Assembly (NCBI GenBank): GCA_934045905.1
Contig: OW203762.1
Coordinates: 16,896,345-16,960,344, forward strand
Source: Leuctra nigra
Lineage: Eukaryota > Arthropoda > Insecta > Plecoptera > Leuctridae
DNA length: 64,000 bases
Direction: 5' to 3'
Of the stretch, positions 59,401-63,864 are shown in pieces. The position numbers and the translations under genes were made by a program. Position 1 is the first letter of the stretch. Each line of letters starts with the position of its first letter. Below the pieces are notes generated by a model. The model was not told the origin of the DNA. It made no database searches and worked only from the letters and a program-made list of their open reading frames with translations.

Positions 59401-61817
59401 TGATAAAAGTGACACCGTATCAATTGATACGAGACGACAAGGAAATTTAGAATAACGGCCAAGGTCTCCTAGAGAATGAGTGGCATTATAATGTGGGTAG
59501 GTACCTACAAAATTTCAAATCAACATGCCGATTGGTAGGCATAAAACAGAAAAACACAGCAGATAAATGGATCTCTCAATGCAATGACCTGATGACCTTC
59601 ACAGATGATGGCATCGGCGACATCTGCCAGGAGGACTTCGATCTCGACGGATATCCCAACTACCTCGACAACTGTCCCAACAACTCCAAGATCTACTCCA
59701 CCGACTTCCGAACGTACCAGACTGTCGTGCTCGACCCCGAGGGCGACTCTCAGATTGATCCCAACTGGGTCATTTACAACAAGGGAGCGGAAATAGTGCA
59801 GACCATGAACAGCGATCCAGGGTTGGCAGTCGGTAAGCAGACTAAATCTTCACAATTTGCCTTATAAATATACAGTAAACGTTTATTGGAACTGATAATG
59901 AAGTATTTGATTGATTTGTTTAGGTTACGACAATTTTGGTGGTGTGGATTTCGAGGGAACTTTCTTTGTGGACACTGAAATTGATGACGACTACGTAGGA
60001 TTTATATTCAGGTAAACTTAACAACTTAACTTAACAAACTTAACTTGACATCCCCAGTTACGAATCCTCAACCAACTTCACCTCCTATATAATGGCGCAT
60101 CGTCAATGGAGTAGAGTTGTTGAGGCGGCAGTAGGACTACCAGTCCTGTAACGCCATAGCAAAAAAAAAAAAAAAAAAAAAAAAAAACTTAACAAATTTA
60201 ATCCAAGATTGCCGGAGTAAGATTGTACCCGTTGATATTGGAAATTAAGTAATTATCAAAATAGTAGAAAGTGGTCATATAGAACAATCTCTTAGGAAGA
60301 TTGTAGAATAGTTTTCAGACTTTCTGGCCATTTGCCACAAATTAAATGTGGAACACCATAAATTCACTAAAAATGAAATACAATGCAGCATTTCAATTTT
60401 CAGTCTAAAACAGTAAAGTTTTCTAGCAATACAATTTGTATGGTTAGATAATTTAGAGTGAAAAATATTCTTCGCTGAATAATAAGCCGAGACGTGAAAA
60501 TCCGAAGAAATAGCATTCATACTAACTTTCCAACATCAATTAGGTATAGCAGATTTGTAAATGATTTGCTTGCAATGTTTTAGTTATCAGAACAACCACA
60601 AGTTCTACACGGTGATGTGGAAGAAGAACACGCAGACGTACTGGCAAGCGACTCCGTTCAGAGCCGTGGCCGAGCCGGGCATTCAGCTCAAGCTGGTTCA
60701 CTCGAGCACGGGGCCGGGGCAGATGATGCGCAACTCTCTGTGGCACACGGGCGACACAGAAGATCAGGTCAGAGGCTCAAAACATTGCACTACTTGCCTG
60801 CTTTTCAGTTCAAACATACACTATTTCACCTCCTTTTATGCAATTTTTTTGTATAGGTACATTTCCTAACATTTTGTAGCTTTTTGGAGTGGAATTACAG
60901 TTTGTTCAAATCTTCAATACAATGACTATGGTGGCGATGGCAACGAAAATGATGTACTACGCTAGCACCAACACAAAAAATGAATATCAGCTAGAACTTA
61001 GGTGGCACATTCAAGTTAGTGGATTCACTTTGGAAAGTTTAGGTTGGCAAAGTGTGAATTCAGGTGGAAGGTCTGGATGGTGCTGCTTAGTTACACCCTA
61101 GCGGCGTTGTTAGTGTAAATTGAACAGCCTGTAGTTAAGAAGTGACACAAAAACTAACGGATCTAACGAGTTACGAAATAAATAAAAATGTGATGAATGT
61201 TCTTTGTATAATATACGAAGTCAAATAACTGACTATAAGTTATAAGGGAGCCGTAAAGACTCCCGACAAAAGTCTTTGTCGCGTAAAGACATGACAAAAA
61301 AACTGACGGATCTAAAGAGTTACGAAATAAATAAAAATGTGATGAATGTTCTTTGTACAATATACGAATGTCCAATAACTGACTATATAAGGGATATAAA
61401 TGATTAAGAAGAAGGAAAACCTGAATTGAAATGCCACTGGCGTTTAGAATAAATAAATCATTCAATATAATTTCTTTACTTCAGGTGAAACTCCTTTGGA
61501 AGGATCCCCGAAATGTCGGTTGGAAAGAAAAGACTGCTTACCGCTGGCTACTTCTCCACCGGCCTAAGATCGGCTTGATCCGATTGCGAATCTTCGAGGG
61601 GGAGAGCATGGTCGCCGACTCCGGCAACATCTACGACTCGACCCTGGAGGGCGGCCGACTCGGCGTCTTCTGCTTCTCGCAAGAGATGATCATCTGGTCC
61701 GACCTCGTCTACCGATGTAACGACAACGTGCCCGAGGCTATCTACCGCGATCTGCCCACTCGGCTCAGGCAGAAGGTTCACATCGACACGAGCAAGCCGG
61801 CGCATCATCACGGATAA
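26378..61817 (+). CDS. Tsp: Thrombospondin, pentameric TSP-5/COMP type (19 coding exons, complete)
   Basis: Secreted calcium-binding matrix glycoprotein; in flies the single Tsp acts at muscle-tendon attachment sites as an integrin ligand. The spliced frame is 3141 nt, 1046 residues, with every junction in phase. Domains: signal peptide 1-21 ([20 protein letters not shown] after the Met); TSP N-terminal domain about 22-224 with a basic KPRRRLRG cluster that could bind heparin; coiled coil about 225-262 ending ECDLC, the interchain disulfide pair; about six EGF-like modules 275-540, two with DLDEC/DIDEC calcium motifs; type-3 repeats about 541-795 with repeated DTDxDGxGDxCD; lectin-like C-terminal domain about 800-1046. 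ATG 26378 has a good context (AAGATGG); ATG 26351 is in frame but probably too close to the cap. Introns 1, 2 and 13 are long and hold a nested gene, many MITEs and a retrotransposon. Exon 3 has a tandem partial duplication upstream. Length and order match insect thrombospondins. Confidence 0.95.
27361..27416. repeat. Copy 1 of a sequence repeated in inverse orientation at 34509
   Basis: Holds CGACTTGGCTG, then the perfect palindrome GTGGAGCGACCGCTCCAC, then TAGATT. The same order occurs on the opposite strand at 34509-34564, 7.1 kb away. Confidence 0.7.
27792..27918. repeat. 127-bp near-perfect hairpin, about 57-bp arms, 10-base loop
   Basis: The arm includes CTGCTTTCT, ATCATATGCAG, CCAGACACCTTAGTCCCTGT and is mirrored after the loop CAACAATGGT. 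Could be a foldback MITE; if transcribed with the gene, the RNA would form a long stem suited to Dicer. Confidence 0.75.
28487..28701. mobile_element. hAT MITE, 215 bp, perfect 8-bp TSD, containing poly(C)
   Basis: Ends CAGTGGCGGAAC and GTTCCACCACTG are inverted with one mismatch. Direct 8-bp duplications GTTGAGGT lie at 28479-28486 and 28702-28709. It contains a 26-base poly(C) run at 28653-28678. No coding. Confidence 0.85.
29763..30019. mobile_element. TIR element, about 257 bp, CTGTACCTC family
   Basis: The left end GGTATCTCAGCGGTAGAAGG and the right end CTACCTCTGAGGTACAGAA are diverged inverted repeats. Related copies lie at 38275-38541 and 9001-9232. Confidence 0.6.
31034..31039 (-). 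terminator. Polyadenylation signal AATAAA of the nested gene
   Basis: AATAAA on the minus strand 93 nt beyond the stop codon, in an AT-rich stretch. Confidence 0.55.
31132..31582 (-). CDS. Nested gene exon 2
   Basis: Preceded by a strong polypyrimidine acceptor (TTCTTCCTCTGTTTCCAG). Encodes nearly all of the Cys/Pro-rich protein. Confidence 0.8.
31132..32010 (-). CDS. Nested Cys/Pro-rich protein gene, two exons, 156 aa
   Basis: Exon 1 is 32010-31991 (ATG to donor TT|GTAAGT) and exon 2 is 31582-31132 (acceptor TTTCCAG|TTGCGT to TGA). The joined frame is 471 nt, exactly 157 codons. The protein begins [18 protein letters not shown] and has 19 Cys and 36 Pro in 156 residues, with repeated CCPPPKP, IPPPRP and RCCPPKP blocks and a C-terminal CGPCAGPC. 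No signal peptide or membrane segment. A minus-strand AATAAA (31034-31039) lies 93 nt past the stop. It lies wholly in thrombospondin intron 1 on the other strand. The tail resembles male-specific Cys-Gly-Pro sperm proteins in style only; I cannot name it. An unspliced 189-residue reading exists, but the splice sites favour the shorter protein. Confidence 0.75.
31991..32010 (-). CDS. Nested gene exon 1 (20 nt coding)
   Basis: ATGTGCAATGCCAACATGTT then GTAAGT, a consensus donor. Ends in phase 2, matching the T that opens exon 2. Confidence 0.7.
32380..32550 (+). CDS. Tsp: Thrombospondin exon 2: N-terminal domain, first part
   Basis: Acceptor GTTTTACAG, donor GCGAG|GTAACA, phase 1 to 1. Encodes [10 protein letters not shown] through [11 protein letters not shown], including the basic KPRRRLRG cluster. 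Confidence 0.93.
32640..32762 (+). mobile_element. SINE fragment (tail half)
   Basis: Shares CTCAGTCGAGGC-type body and the tail CATTCGTCGCCATTAGC with the copies at 39449-39665 and 50791-50905. Confidence 0.55.
33331..33498. mobile_element. 168-bp TIR MITE
   Basis: The left end CAGGGTTATTCAAAAACAGC is inverted at the right end (GCTGTTTTTGATCCACCCTG), with about 40-bp arms that continue into TGTATTT and TCGC. No clear target duplication; the CAGGGTG start recalls mariner-like elements. Confidence 0.7.
34024..34336. mobile_element. TIR MITE, about 313 bp, about 75-bp inverted repeats, CAG flanks
   Basis: The left arm GAGGCCAAGTCTTGAAACTT, then ACGCCTTCAGGACGCAAACG, is inverted at the right end with about one mismatch over 70 bp, so the insertion is young. 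Both edges abut CAG, consistent with a 3-bp target duplication. Confidence 0.8.
34509..34564. repeat. Copy 2 (inverted) of the 27361-27416 repeat
   Basis: The reverse complement reads GCGACTTGGCTGAGTGGAGC, then GACCGCTCCACTAGATT. Possibly the far end of an element or an independent insertion. Confidence 0.7.
35470..35990. repeat. Diverged tandem repeat, three units of about 150-220 bp
   Basis: Each unit opens with CATTC(C/T)ATA-type sequence, then a CGAAAATCAAACTTATTTC-like block and an ACAAAATGTTCGA-like block, and closes near GAACGTTGAATATTT. Starts are near 35470, 35700 and 35847. Confidence 0.55.
38275..38541. mobile_element. TIR element, about 267 bp, CTGTACCTC family
   Basis: Left end TTCTGTACCTCCGAAGTAGA, then AGGCC; right end CCTTCCACCTCTGAGAGTACAGA. 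Same family as 29763-30019. Confidence 0.6.
39449..39665 (+). mobile_element. tRNA-derived SINE
   Basis: The head contains a tRNA-like T-arm and Pol III B box (CCCGGGTTCGATTTCCCG), followed by a body with CCTCAGTTGACAGACAAATG and the tail CATAATCATTCATCCGTCGC, then CATTAGC. Three other partial copies occur in the window. Confidence 0.65.
40351..40507. mobile_element. 157-bp TIR MITE
   Basis: The left end TAAGCTAAGTTCCCATACTT is inverted at the right end (AAGTATGGGTATATGCAGCTT, read outward), and inner arms share GCTTTCGGTTC-like sequence. Target duplication unclear. Confidence 0.6.
40819..41384 (+). repeat. Tsp: Four tandem partial copies of thrombospondin exon 3, each with acceptor
   Basis: Units start at 40819, 40959, 41101 and 41243, with the full exon at 41385. 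Lengths are 140, 142, 142 and 142 bp. Each carries the first 120 or so bases of exon 3 and a tail ending TGTTACAG, which forms an acceptor for the next unit. Copies are almost identical. A 142-bp unit shifts the frame; including more than one copy runs into the TGA at the next junction. Confidence 0.93.
41385..41608 (+). CDS. Tsp: Thrombospondin exon 3 (complete copy): N-terminal domain
   Basis: Acceptor TGTTACAG, donor CAAGTG|GTGAGT, phase 1 in, phase 0 out. Encodes [16 protein letters not shown] through MANPRLQV. It is the only one of the five copies with the full 3' half ([16 protein letters not shown]). Confidence 0.9.
41609..44544. other. Thrombospondin intron 3
   Basis: Contains poly(G) at 41742-41754, a dispersed repeat shared with 59249-59363 (42572-42690) and an isolated GC-rich patch (42745-42915). 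No exon recognised. Confidence 0.5.
42572..42690 (+). repeat. Dispersed repeat, copy shared with 59249-59363
   Basis: Both copies contain TGATGGAATCCGG, a CGGCCA segment, a GGAAT-rich middle and TCTAGAATAG near the end. Confidence 0.65.
44545..44743 (+). CDS. Tsp: Thrombospondin exon 4: end of N-terminal domain
   Basis: Acceptor GATGTTGCAG, donor AAGG|GTAAGT, phase 0 to 1. Encodes [13 protein letters not shown] through PVIHDCDDK. Confidence 0.93.
45065..45138 (+). CDS. Tsp: Thrombospondin exon 5: pentamerising coiled coil
   Basis: Acceptor TTTTGCAG, donor CTG|GTAAGT, 74 nt. Encodes [18 protein letters not shown], then KEETEVL, with Leu/Val/Ile at heptad a and d positions. Confidence 0.93.
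45139..45865. other. Thrombospondin intron 5 with duplicated repeat
   Basis: Holds two direct copies of a roughly 140-bp sequence (45204-45350 and 45419-45557) separated by a snapback (45371-45431). No exon. Confidence 0.6.
45204..45557. repeat. Direct duplication of about 140 bp with an inverted junction
   Basis: Both copies run GGCTCAGCTTTTGATAA ... ACACTATGTGTCAAAA ... GGCTCCATTCCTTGATGGAG ... AGTCAAAATTCCACT. Between them CAAAAGCTGAGCCTATTA is inverted as TAATAGGCTCAGCTTTTG. Confidence 0.8.
45866..46134 (+). CDS. Tsp: Thrombospondin exon 6: coiled-coil end, EGF modules 1-2
   Basis: Acceptor GGTCTACAG, donor TTCAG|GTGTGA, phase 0 to 2. Encodes [17 protein letters not shown], whose CxxC pair locks the pentamer in this family, then two Cys-rich EGF-like modules. 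Confidence 0.92.
46135..46875. other. Thrombospondin intron 6 ending in a minisatellite
   Basis: The last 140 bases hold an imperfect GCACGGTGTAG/GCACGGTGCAGGC repeat (about 46736-46835). The exon 7 acceptor lies just after it and lacks a polypyrimidine tract. Confidence 0.6.
46736..46835. repeat. GC-rich minisatellite next to the exon 7 acceptor
   Basis: Imperfect units of about 10-20 bp built from GCACGGTG, (T/C)AGGC and CCGGTG. The word CACGGTGTG recurs at the splice site itself. Confidence 0.7.
46876..47062 (+). CDS. Tsp: Thrombospondin exon 7: EGF modules 2-3
   Basis: Acceptor GTGTGCCAG|G, donor GACGAG|GTATTT. Phase 2 joins exon 6 as [16 protein letters not shown]. Ends at DLDE, the start of a calcium-binding EGF motif. 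Confidence 0.88.
47063..47967. other. Thrombospondin intron 7
   Basis: Non-coding. A probable 116-bp MITE lies at about 47375-47490 with inverted ends TTAGGACCGGTCTTAC and ATAAGACCGGTTCTAA. Confidence 0.5.
47968..48189 (+). CDS. Tsp: Thrombospondin exon 8: calcium-binding EGF modules
   Basis: Acceptor TTGGGGCAG, donor ACGGAG|GTGAGG, phase 0 to 0. Encodes [13 protein letters not shown] through [15 protein letters not shown]. Confidence 0.92.
48190..49156. other. Thrombospondin intron 8
   Basis: Contains the 425-bp hAT MITE at 48259-48683. The rest is AT-rich with nothing recognised. Confidence 0.55.
48259..48683. mobile_element. hAT MITE, 425 bp, perfect 8-bp TSD
   Basis: Ends CAGGGAGGGCGC and GGCGCCGTCCCTG are inverted repeats. 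TCAAACTT is directly duplicated at 48251-48258 and 48684-48691. Subterminal GGGTGGGCA-like words occur at both ends. No coding. Confidence 0.85.
49157..49303 (+). CDS. Tsp: Thrombospondin exon 9: EGF modules
   Basis: Acceptor CATCTCTAG, donor TGCAAG|GTACGT. Encodes [15 protein letters not shown] through [10 protein letters not shown]. Confidence 0.92.
49304..49926. other. Thrombospondin intron 9
   Basis: No repeat or gene recognised. Confidence 0.4.
49927..50031 (+). CDS. Tsp: Thrombospondin exon 10: last EGF and first type-3 repeat
   Basis: Acceptor GATTTGGCAG, donor AGGAAG|GTGAGT. Encodes [20 protein letters not shown], the EGF-to-type-3 transition. Confidence 0.93.
50316..50397 (+). CDS. 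Tsp: Thrombospondin exon 11: type-3 repeat
   Basis: Acceptor GTGCTTGCAG, donor GCCG|GTAGGT, phase 0 to 1. Encodes [20 protein letters not shown], then DICDDDA. Confidence 0.93.
50481..50506 (+). CDS. Tsp: Thrombospondin exon 12: 26-nt micro-exon
   Basis: Acceptor CTTGTTTCAG, donor AGTCCA|GTGAGT. Supplies DNDGVLNSP and restores phase 0. Without it the downstream frame is lost. Confidence 0.9.
50507..50935. other. Thrombospondin intron 12 with SINE
   Basis: A SINE copy lies at about 50791-50905, ending about 30 bases before exon 13. Confidence 0.5.
50791..50905 (+). mobile_element. SINE fragment (body and tail)
   Basis: CCTCAGTTGAGAGGCAAATT, GGGAAGGTTCCCATCTAATA and the tail CATAATCATTCATTTGTCGC match the fuller copy at 39449-39665. 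Confidence 0.6.
50936..51104 (+). CDS. Tsp: Thrombospondin exon 13: type-3 repeats
   Basis: Acceptor TCGTGTTCAG, donor GACG|GTAAAT, phase 0 to 1. Encodes [19 protein letters not shown] through [14 protein letters not shown]. Confidence 0.94.
51602..53362 (+). CDS. Retrotransposon ORF1: PHD finger, coiled coil, macro domain, SGNH esterase
   Basis: 586 residues from 51602; ATG 51623 (AAGATGG, residue 8) is the likelier start. PHD-type C4HC3: C30, C33, C43, C46, H51, C54, C73, C76. Residues about 95-195 are a predicted coiled coil. Residues about 229-370 match the macro fold of TARG1/OARD1: [22 protein letters not shown], a strand with FFMVLKN, KPTLKSI, and MPKIGCGL followed by ADRLKW. Lys297, and Asp341 (with a one-residue insertion before it), lie where I recall the TARG1 catalytic Lys and Asp. 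Residues about 401-570 are an SGNH hydrolase: GDS (410-412), HVGTN (463-467) and D547-x-x-H550. PHD and esterase are known in CR1-group ORF1; the macro domain is not something I know from this setting. Binding ADP-ribosylated targets is inferred. Confidence 0.85.
   Translation: MFHIRNKMAVGDSCSIAASSSVRVIINYKCLKCCKKVVNGIQCDGCDRWLHFNCANIAFMDIEEVQKLAEWTCRLCLDNCSSEDNKCGDYGMDKQQDFQEQFQEQLHSIKMLLQSTYDDIRKKSTESRDIATSLTREMREKVSEMQSNFKDLRQEVSLESNTIEKRIQLISQQVTMLSDLHLIISQKVDLLASTVQSVDASSSLLSEDCNVESRLLRSTSTPLKKQCVEIRDCDLFGLGEDVSLVITVAKDLVMSGGIAKEITTRFGGVEELKNQKKKVGETAILTRNNKSIFFMVLKNRSKRGKPTLKSISQCLQDLKHQCVAKGIKHVAMPKIGCGLADRLKWKLVCKIIDNVFADTEIKITVCIWTHLTTRKNMEQENITAENDTAALVAEDTASLTHAVENTIVWGDSILYNTRKIARNRGKSLDVHCKPGIRMDQMSKVINSSITVTNYKTPNVVITHVGTNSVKGWLKNGEIVGDTLDLMASLKLKYKGSKFGIIGIIHRRDVADISIDKLNDEMDWVVTDCGGTFIDPNFWMGTDCIGRDGLHLSVKGNEIMTNIVLGLSRKLNSQANTVNANIHSEKN
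53353..53362 (+). promoter_or_regulatory. Putative -1 ribosomal frameshift site at the ORF1 stop
   Basis: A AAA AAC (53353-53359), in the correct X XXY YYZ register of ORF1, is followed immediately by TAA (53360-53362). Slipping back one base enters the ORF2 frame, which is open from 53359 through 56436. No stable downstream stem is obvious to the eye. Confidence 0.55.
53359..56436 (+). CDS. Retrotransposon ORF2: APE endonuclease and reverse transcriptase
   Basis: Counted from GTG 53410: endonuclease from about residue 20 (LYVNAQSI), AETHL, GDFNID (about 157) and SDHRLLG (about 233). RT motifs are [20 protein letters not shown] (about 624), [13 protein letters not shown] (about 682) and the YADD active site (about 711). 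The C-terminal part has the usual [10 protein letters not shown] and a Cys/His-poor tail. Nicking of target DNA and target-primed reverse transcription are the expected activities. There is no AUG in this frame before the endonuclease: the first Met lies about 65 residues past 53410. Translation therefore needs recoding or non-AUG initiation. The frame is open back into the end of ORF1. Confidence 0.92.
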   Translation, partial: LISKSGAEPDILSDSINVRTYSFNSSIQIIQDCPVLYVNAQSISSSIDDFRDLVKDNVNLIVFGIAETHLVGDIEDWEVSMLGFSILRVDSSSRHTGGVAFYIRTGIDHKIVHSEVIDKYWWTLSIQILSGSLSGTIISVTYVSPKMKKTNVISQLDSLVESLVVFNDKVLILGDFNIDLSRNLHYSVKLTELLTELNMTQLVNEFTRIAVSKDHTNNTFVTSRTLIDYVICNALDKSKYRVVVLDTVISDHRLLGVRLNLNNESVIDKCNKGIKKIINVWNYKAILESKQSRFIFLTELESYDWTVNAGDTDVDSMLDLLLSNFNQVLINKSANKKICIKAKYENNGWFDHELRTAQRDRNNKYRIARMSGLSTDWLAYKTARNFVVNLTRAKKLTYLTNRIEKRMGNPKEMWKILKSFYKDTQFCDLPQLYFNNKKIVGYKNVVEHFNDYFVQSVLDIASNIGGYTDNSNIDRFIDNIGLNKNSGIFDTFEPVSSSEISKILHDLKNCTPWEDGINKQVLELSMSTPSIKLFLVNMINTSLSTGKYPNKLKLAHITPVPKLQRAIDGENYRPISSLHILDKIVETAVKIQITKFIEDYDVLAPEQSGFRSHHSCETAVNYIIDDLKSKIIDSKYTCAIFLDLKRAFDTIDRTVLIRKLYRYGFRGTVLDWLSSYLNNRAQIVKMNNVKSNMIGNDIGVPQGSILGPLLFILYINDIVSIFRHSSIHLYADDALLICSNVKPHIVHEYLKIDLNILESWLIANRLKLNVPKTKCMVFCNNKIRTKYSDFLKAQFVIDDEIVLNVHVFKYLGVMLDENLTLQNHAHYIISKLAKKVGLFQRKCGNLPIMSKIHICQAIITPHLDYCSSILFLLNQNHIAKLQKLQNKIMRSILWVNRGTSISKMCRALSWTTVKQRILINTFTFIFRLTKGLGPKYLSDKLVNKNVTNYHITRQCDSLYVKRTTSAFGNNTLFSKGVNMFNRLPLKVRNAESIRSFRRECLKVVNDPSRWRVDPLAGNNTFWYTM
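57856..58033 (+). CDS. Tsp: Thrombospondin exon 14: type-3 repeats
   Basis: Acceptor GTGTGTGCAG, donor GACAA|GTTAGT, phase 1 to 2. Encodes [20 protein letters not shown] through [11 protein letters not shown]. Confidence 0.93.
58034..58569. other. Thrombospondin intron 14
   Basis: AT-rich; nothing recognised. Confidence 0.4.
58570..58745 (+). CDS. Tsp: Thrombospondin exon 15: type-3 repeats
   Basis: Acceptor TTGCCTACAG, donor GATA|GTAAGA, phase 2 to 1. Encodes [20 protein letters not shown] through [12 protein letters not shown]. Confidence 0.93.
59141..59236. mobile_element. 96-bp MITE with TA duplication (Tc1/mariner type)
   Basis: The left end TGGTCGGGGTCAGGCAAAG and the right end CTTTGCCTGTCACCGACCA are inverted repeats with two mismatches, flanked by TA at 59139-59140 and 59237-59238. 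A related copy is at 63465-63544. Confidence 0.75.
59249..59363 (+). repeat. Dispersed repeat, copy shared with 42572-42690
   Basis: Same order of TGATGGAATCCGG, CGGCCA, GGAAT-rich middle and TCTAGAATAGGG as the intron 3 copy. Confidence 0.65.
59605..59832 (+). CDS. Tsp: Thrombospondin exon 16: last type-3 repeats, start of C-terminal domain
   Basis: Acceptor ACCTTCACAG, donor GTCG|GTAAGC, phase 1 to 1. Encodes [20 protein letters not shown] through [11 protein letters not shown]. Confidence 0.94.
59924..60011 (+). CDS. Tsp: Thrombospondin exon 17: C-terminal lectin-like domain
   Basis: Acceptor TTTGTTTAG, donor TTCAG|GTAAAC, phase 1 to 2. Encodes [18 protein letters not shown], then [11 protein letters not shown]. 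Confidence 0.93.
60012..60583. other. Thrombospondin intron 17 with poly(A)-tailed insertion
   Basis: A short retroposed sequence with a 27-base poly(A) tail occupies about 60042-60187. The rest is AT-rich. Confidence 0.5.
60042..60187 (+). mobile_element. Short poly(A)-tailed retroposon with TSD
   Basis: A roughly 120-base body ending ACGCCATAGC runs into a 27-base A-tract. It is flanked by AACTTAACAAACTTAA and AACTTAACAAATTTAA, direct repeats typical of target-site duplication by LINE machinery. I do not recognise the source RNA. Confidence 0.6.
60584..60767 (+). CDS. Tsp: Thrombospondin exon 18: C-terminal domain
   Basis: Acceptor AATGTTTTAG, donor GATCAG|GTCAGA, phase 2 to 0. Encodes [20 protein letters not shown] through [11 protein letters not shown]. 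Confidence 0.93.
60768..61484. other. Thrombospondin intron 18 with direct repeats
   Basis: Two about 105-bp direct copies (61142-61247, 61291-61393) share GGATCTAA(C/A)GAGTTACG, AATGTGATGAATGTTC and CAATAACTGACTATA-like segments. No exon. Confidence 0.6.
61142..61393. repeat. Tandem-like direct repeat, two copies 149 bp apart
   Basis: Copies at 61142-61247 and 61291-61393, about 90% alike by eye. Confidence 0.75.
61485..61817 (+). CDS. Tsp: Thrombospondin exon 19: end of C-terminal domain, stop
   Basis: Acceptor TTTACTTCAG, TAA at 61815-61817. Encodes [20 protein letters not shown] through [20 protein letters not shown], then a short tail ending SKPAHHHG. Confidence 0.94.
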   Translation: MKLLWKDPRNVGWKEKTAYRWLLLHRPKIGLIRLRIFEGESMVADSGNIYDSTLEGGRLGVFCFSQEMIIWSDLVYRCNDNVPEAIYRDLPTRLRQKVHIDTSKPAHHHG

Positions 61818-62172
61818 AATGTGTTCAGCAACGGGTGATATCAGGTGGTTGTAGGAATGAACTATTCAAAAGAATTTAGGAGTGAAAAGATTGATAATGA
61901 TATATTATGCAAAACTTTTAATGTGGAATAGAGAAAGAGATTGTAACATTTAAGAATAATAATGAACTAGAAATATTTTACAAACCCTATCATAATAGAA
62001 CATTTAAATAGTAGTAAAATATCCTTAGAAAGACACATATAGACAACGCTACAATGTTAACTACCTACCTACCAAGATTGACTTTAAAAGTTAATATAAA
62101 AATATTATAAATCTCACTTTTCTTAGTAAAAAACTAAGGCTATAAGCCTATAACAGGTTCTAATTCTAATTG

Positions 62173-62178
62173 AATAAA
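62173..62178 (+). terminator. Candidate polyadenylation signal AATAAA of thrombospondin
   Basis: AATAAA in an AT-rich 3' UTR about 356 nt after the stop. Other signals further downstream cannot be excluded. Confidence 0.45.
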
Positions 62179-62516
62179 GGCACTTCCTGATAATATTTTT
62201 ATAATTTACGATTTAGTATTAAAGACAAAATGCTTTTAATTTCGGTAAATATATTTATGTTGCTTTTGGAAGCGTTTTCTACAACTAAGTACAGTTACAT
62301 AGTATTGTATTTACAGCATTGTTGATGAGTCCAATTCGAAGAATTGGGAAGATCCAAGAAAGAAGATTCAGCCAATGGAATGAGTTCCCTGTTCATTGTG
62401 GTTCTGTGATCTTCCGTTTGAAAAGCAAGATGTGTGGTTCTGAAATAAATATTGTGGATTTAGAACGGAATTACATACAAGAAAATATTCACCTACCATT
62501 TAGGTAGTTAGACCTA

Positions 62517-62860
62517 CAGTACGTCCAGTGAGCGTGTAGCCAGTTCAGCAAATGCTGTGTAAAATTCAACAATGGGTTTAGCTTGTAATCCTGAGTGTTT
62601 TGACGCGTGCCCGGTTGTAAATATCTCTCAACGACTGCAGGTGTTCTGGAATGGGTTGTTTTGTTGTGGTGCCAAATATCTTTCAATGCAGTTGGCTTTT
62701 AAAATTCAAGGAAAGTTGTTTAAAATGGCAACAGTGTGGGTGGAAGGGGTGGCAGGTCATAAAAAGAGTTGTATCTTGTCAGAGCTTAACTGTCGAACAA
62801 GGGTCGAACAATACTGCTCATCTTATGAAAGGAAAGGCTACACGCTCGCTGGACGTACTA
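62517..62860. mobile_element. 344-bp TIR MITE with TA duplication
   Basis: The left end CAGTACGTCCAGTGAGCGTG, then TAGCC, is inverted at the right end (GGCTACACGCTCGCTGGACG, then TACTA), 25 bp with about three mismatches. TA flanks at 62515-62516 and 62861-62862 suggest a Tc1/mariner relative. Confidence 0.75.
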
Positions 62861-63464
62861 TACCTAGGTAGTTTCTTCTGCTAAGAAGACAATCTACAGC
62901 CCTGATCTACAATAAATAATTACAAAAATTTTTCCTTGCTCATAATATCTGCAGTGCCAAATAGACGAAAGAACTTCTTTGCAGAGACTGGAACTGAAAC
63001 CGAAAAGAGCCGGAATGTTTTATGATGGAGCCAAAACCACGATAAGAACTGATTTTTTAAAAATTGAAAATAAAGGTTCAAAATGTTTAATTACTTAGTT
63101 ACATGATGAAAAATAAAGAAATAAGTGAATAATGTAAAAGGGTCTTAAAAATAATGAGTACCTAGTACCTACTAAATAATGGAAGCCATTATTTTCCTAA
63201 TCATTTCCCAAGACAAAAATGCATAGGTACGTATACTCAAACAAATAATAAACGGTACCACGAAAGAAAAGGATTGTCTGATGAAGGTTTGATGGCATCA
63301 TCCCATGAAGTCTGTGCTAATGCATTTTTTAACTTTAGTACCTAACTAGGTGAGCTCTGATTTCATTGATAATAACAAGGCTTGATTGTCAAGGAACCTG
63401 ACCAGCAGCAGCCAATCCGTTTTGTGCAAAGTACCGTTTTTAATTGGTTTGAGTGTACCTACAT

Positions 63465-63544
63465 TTGGTGACAGGCAAAGATGCATGCTCTACCTGGCAA
63501 CCTGGCAATGCTAAAGTGGGTTCATCTTTGCCTGTCCCCGACCG
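63465..63544. mobile_element. Second copy of the GGTCGGGGACAGGCAAAG MITE
   Basis: Ends TTGGTGACAGGCAAAGATG and CATCTTTGCCTGTCCCCGAC are the same inverted-repeat family as 59141-59236, with a shortened left end. Confidence 0.6.
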
Positions 63545-63766
63545 CAGGCTATAAACCAGCAGGCGCTAACCTTTTGGACCTCATGGACCACTTTCCTTCT
63601 CACAATTTTGTATCCTACGGACCATTCAGTCCAGCATAAAATACATGACAGGAAATACCATTGCTTAGATCATCATAAGCTTTGAATATTTAAAATTCAA
63701 TGTCATAAGCATTATGATTATTATGTAGGATCTGGGGGGAGGGTTCCCGGGGATCATGCAGGTCTG

Positions 63767-63864
63767 TGTACAGTGAGATTCAGAAGAAAGCGGTCGGAGT
63801 TCCCCTGTGCACACTGCCTGGCACAGGGGCACTACAACCGCTTTCTTCTGAATCTCACTGTACA
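63767..63864. repeat. 98-bp hairpin
   Basis: The left arm TGTACAGTGAGATTCAGAAG, then AAAGCGGT, is inverted perfectly at the right; inner arms CCCCTGTGC and GCACAGGGG pair as well. Confidence 0.75.

Larger units (their letters stand above)
58746..59604. other. Thrombospondin intron 15
   Basis: Contains the 96-bp MITE at 59141-59236 and the second copy of the dispersed repeat (59249-59363). Confidence 0.55.
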
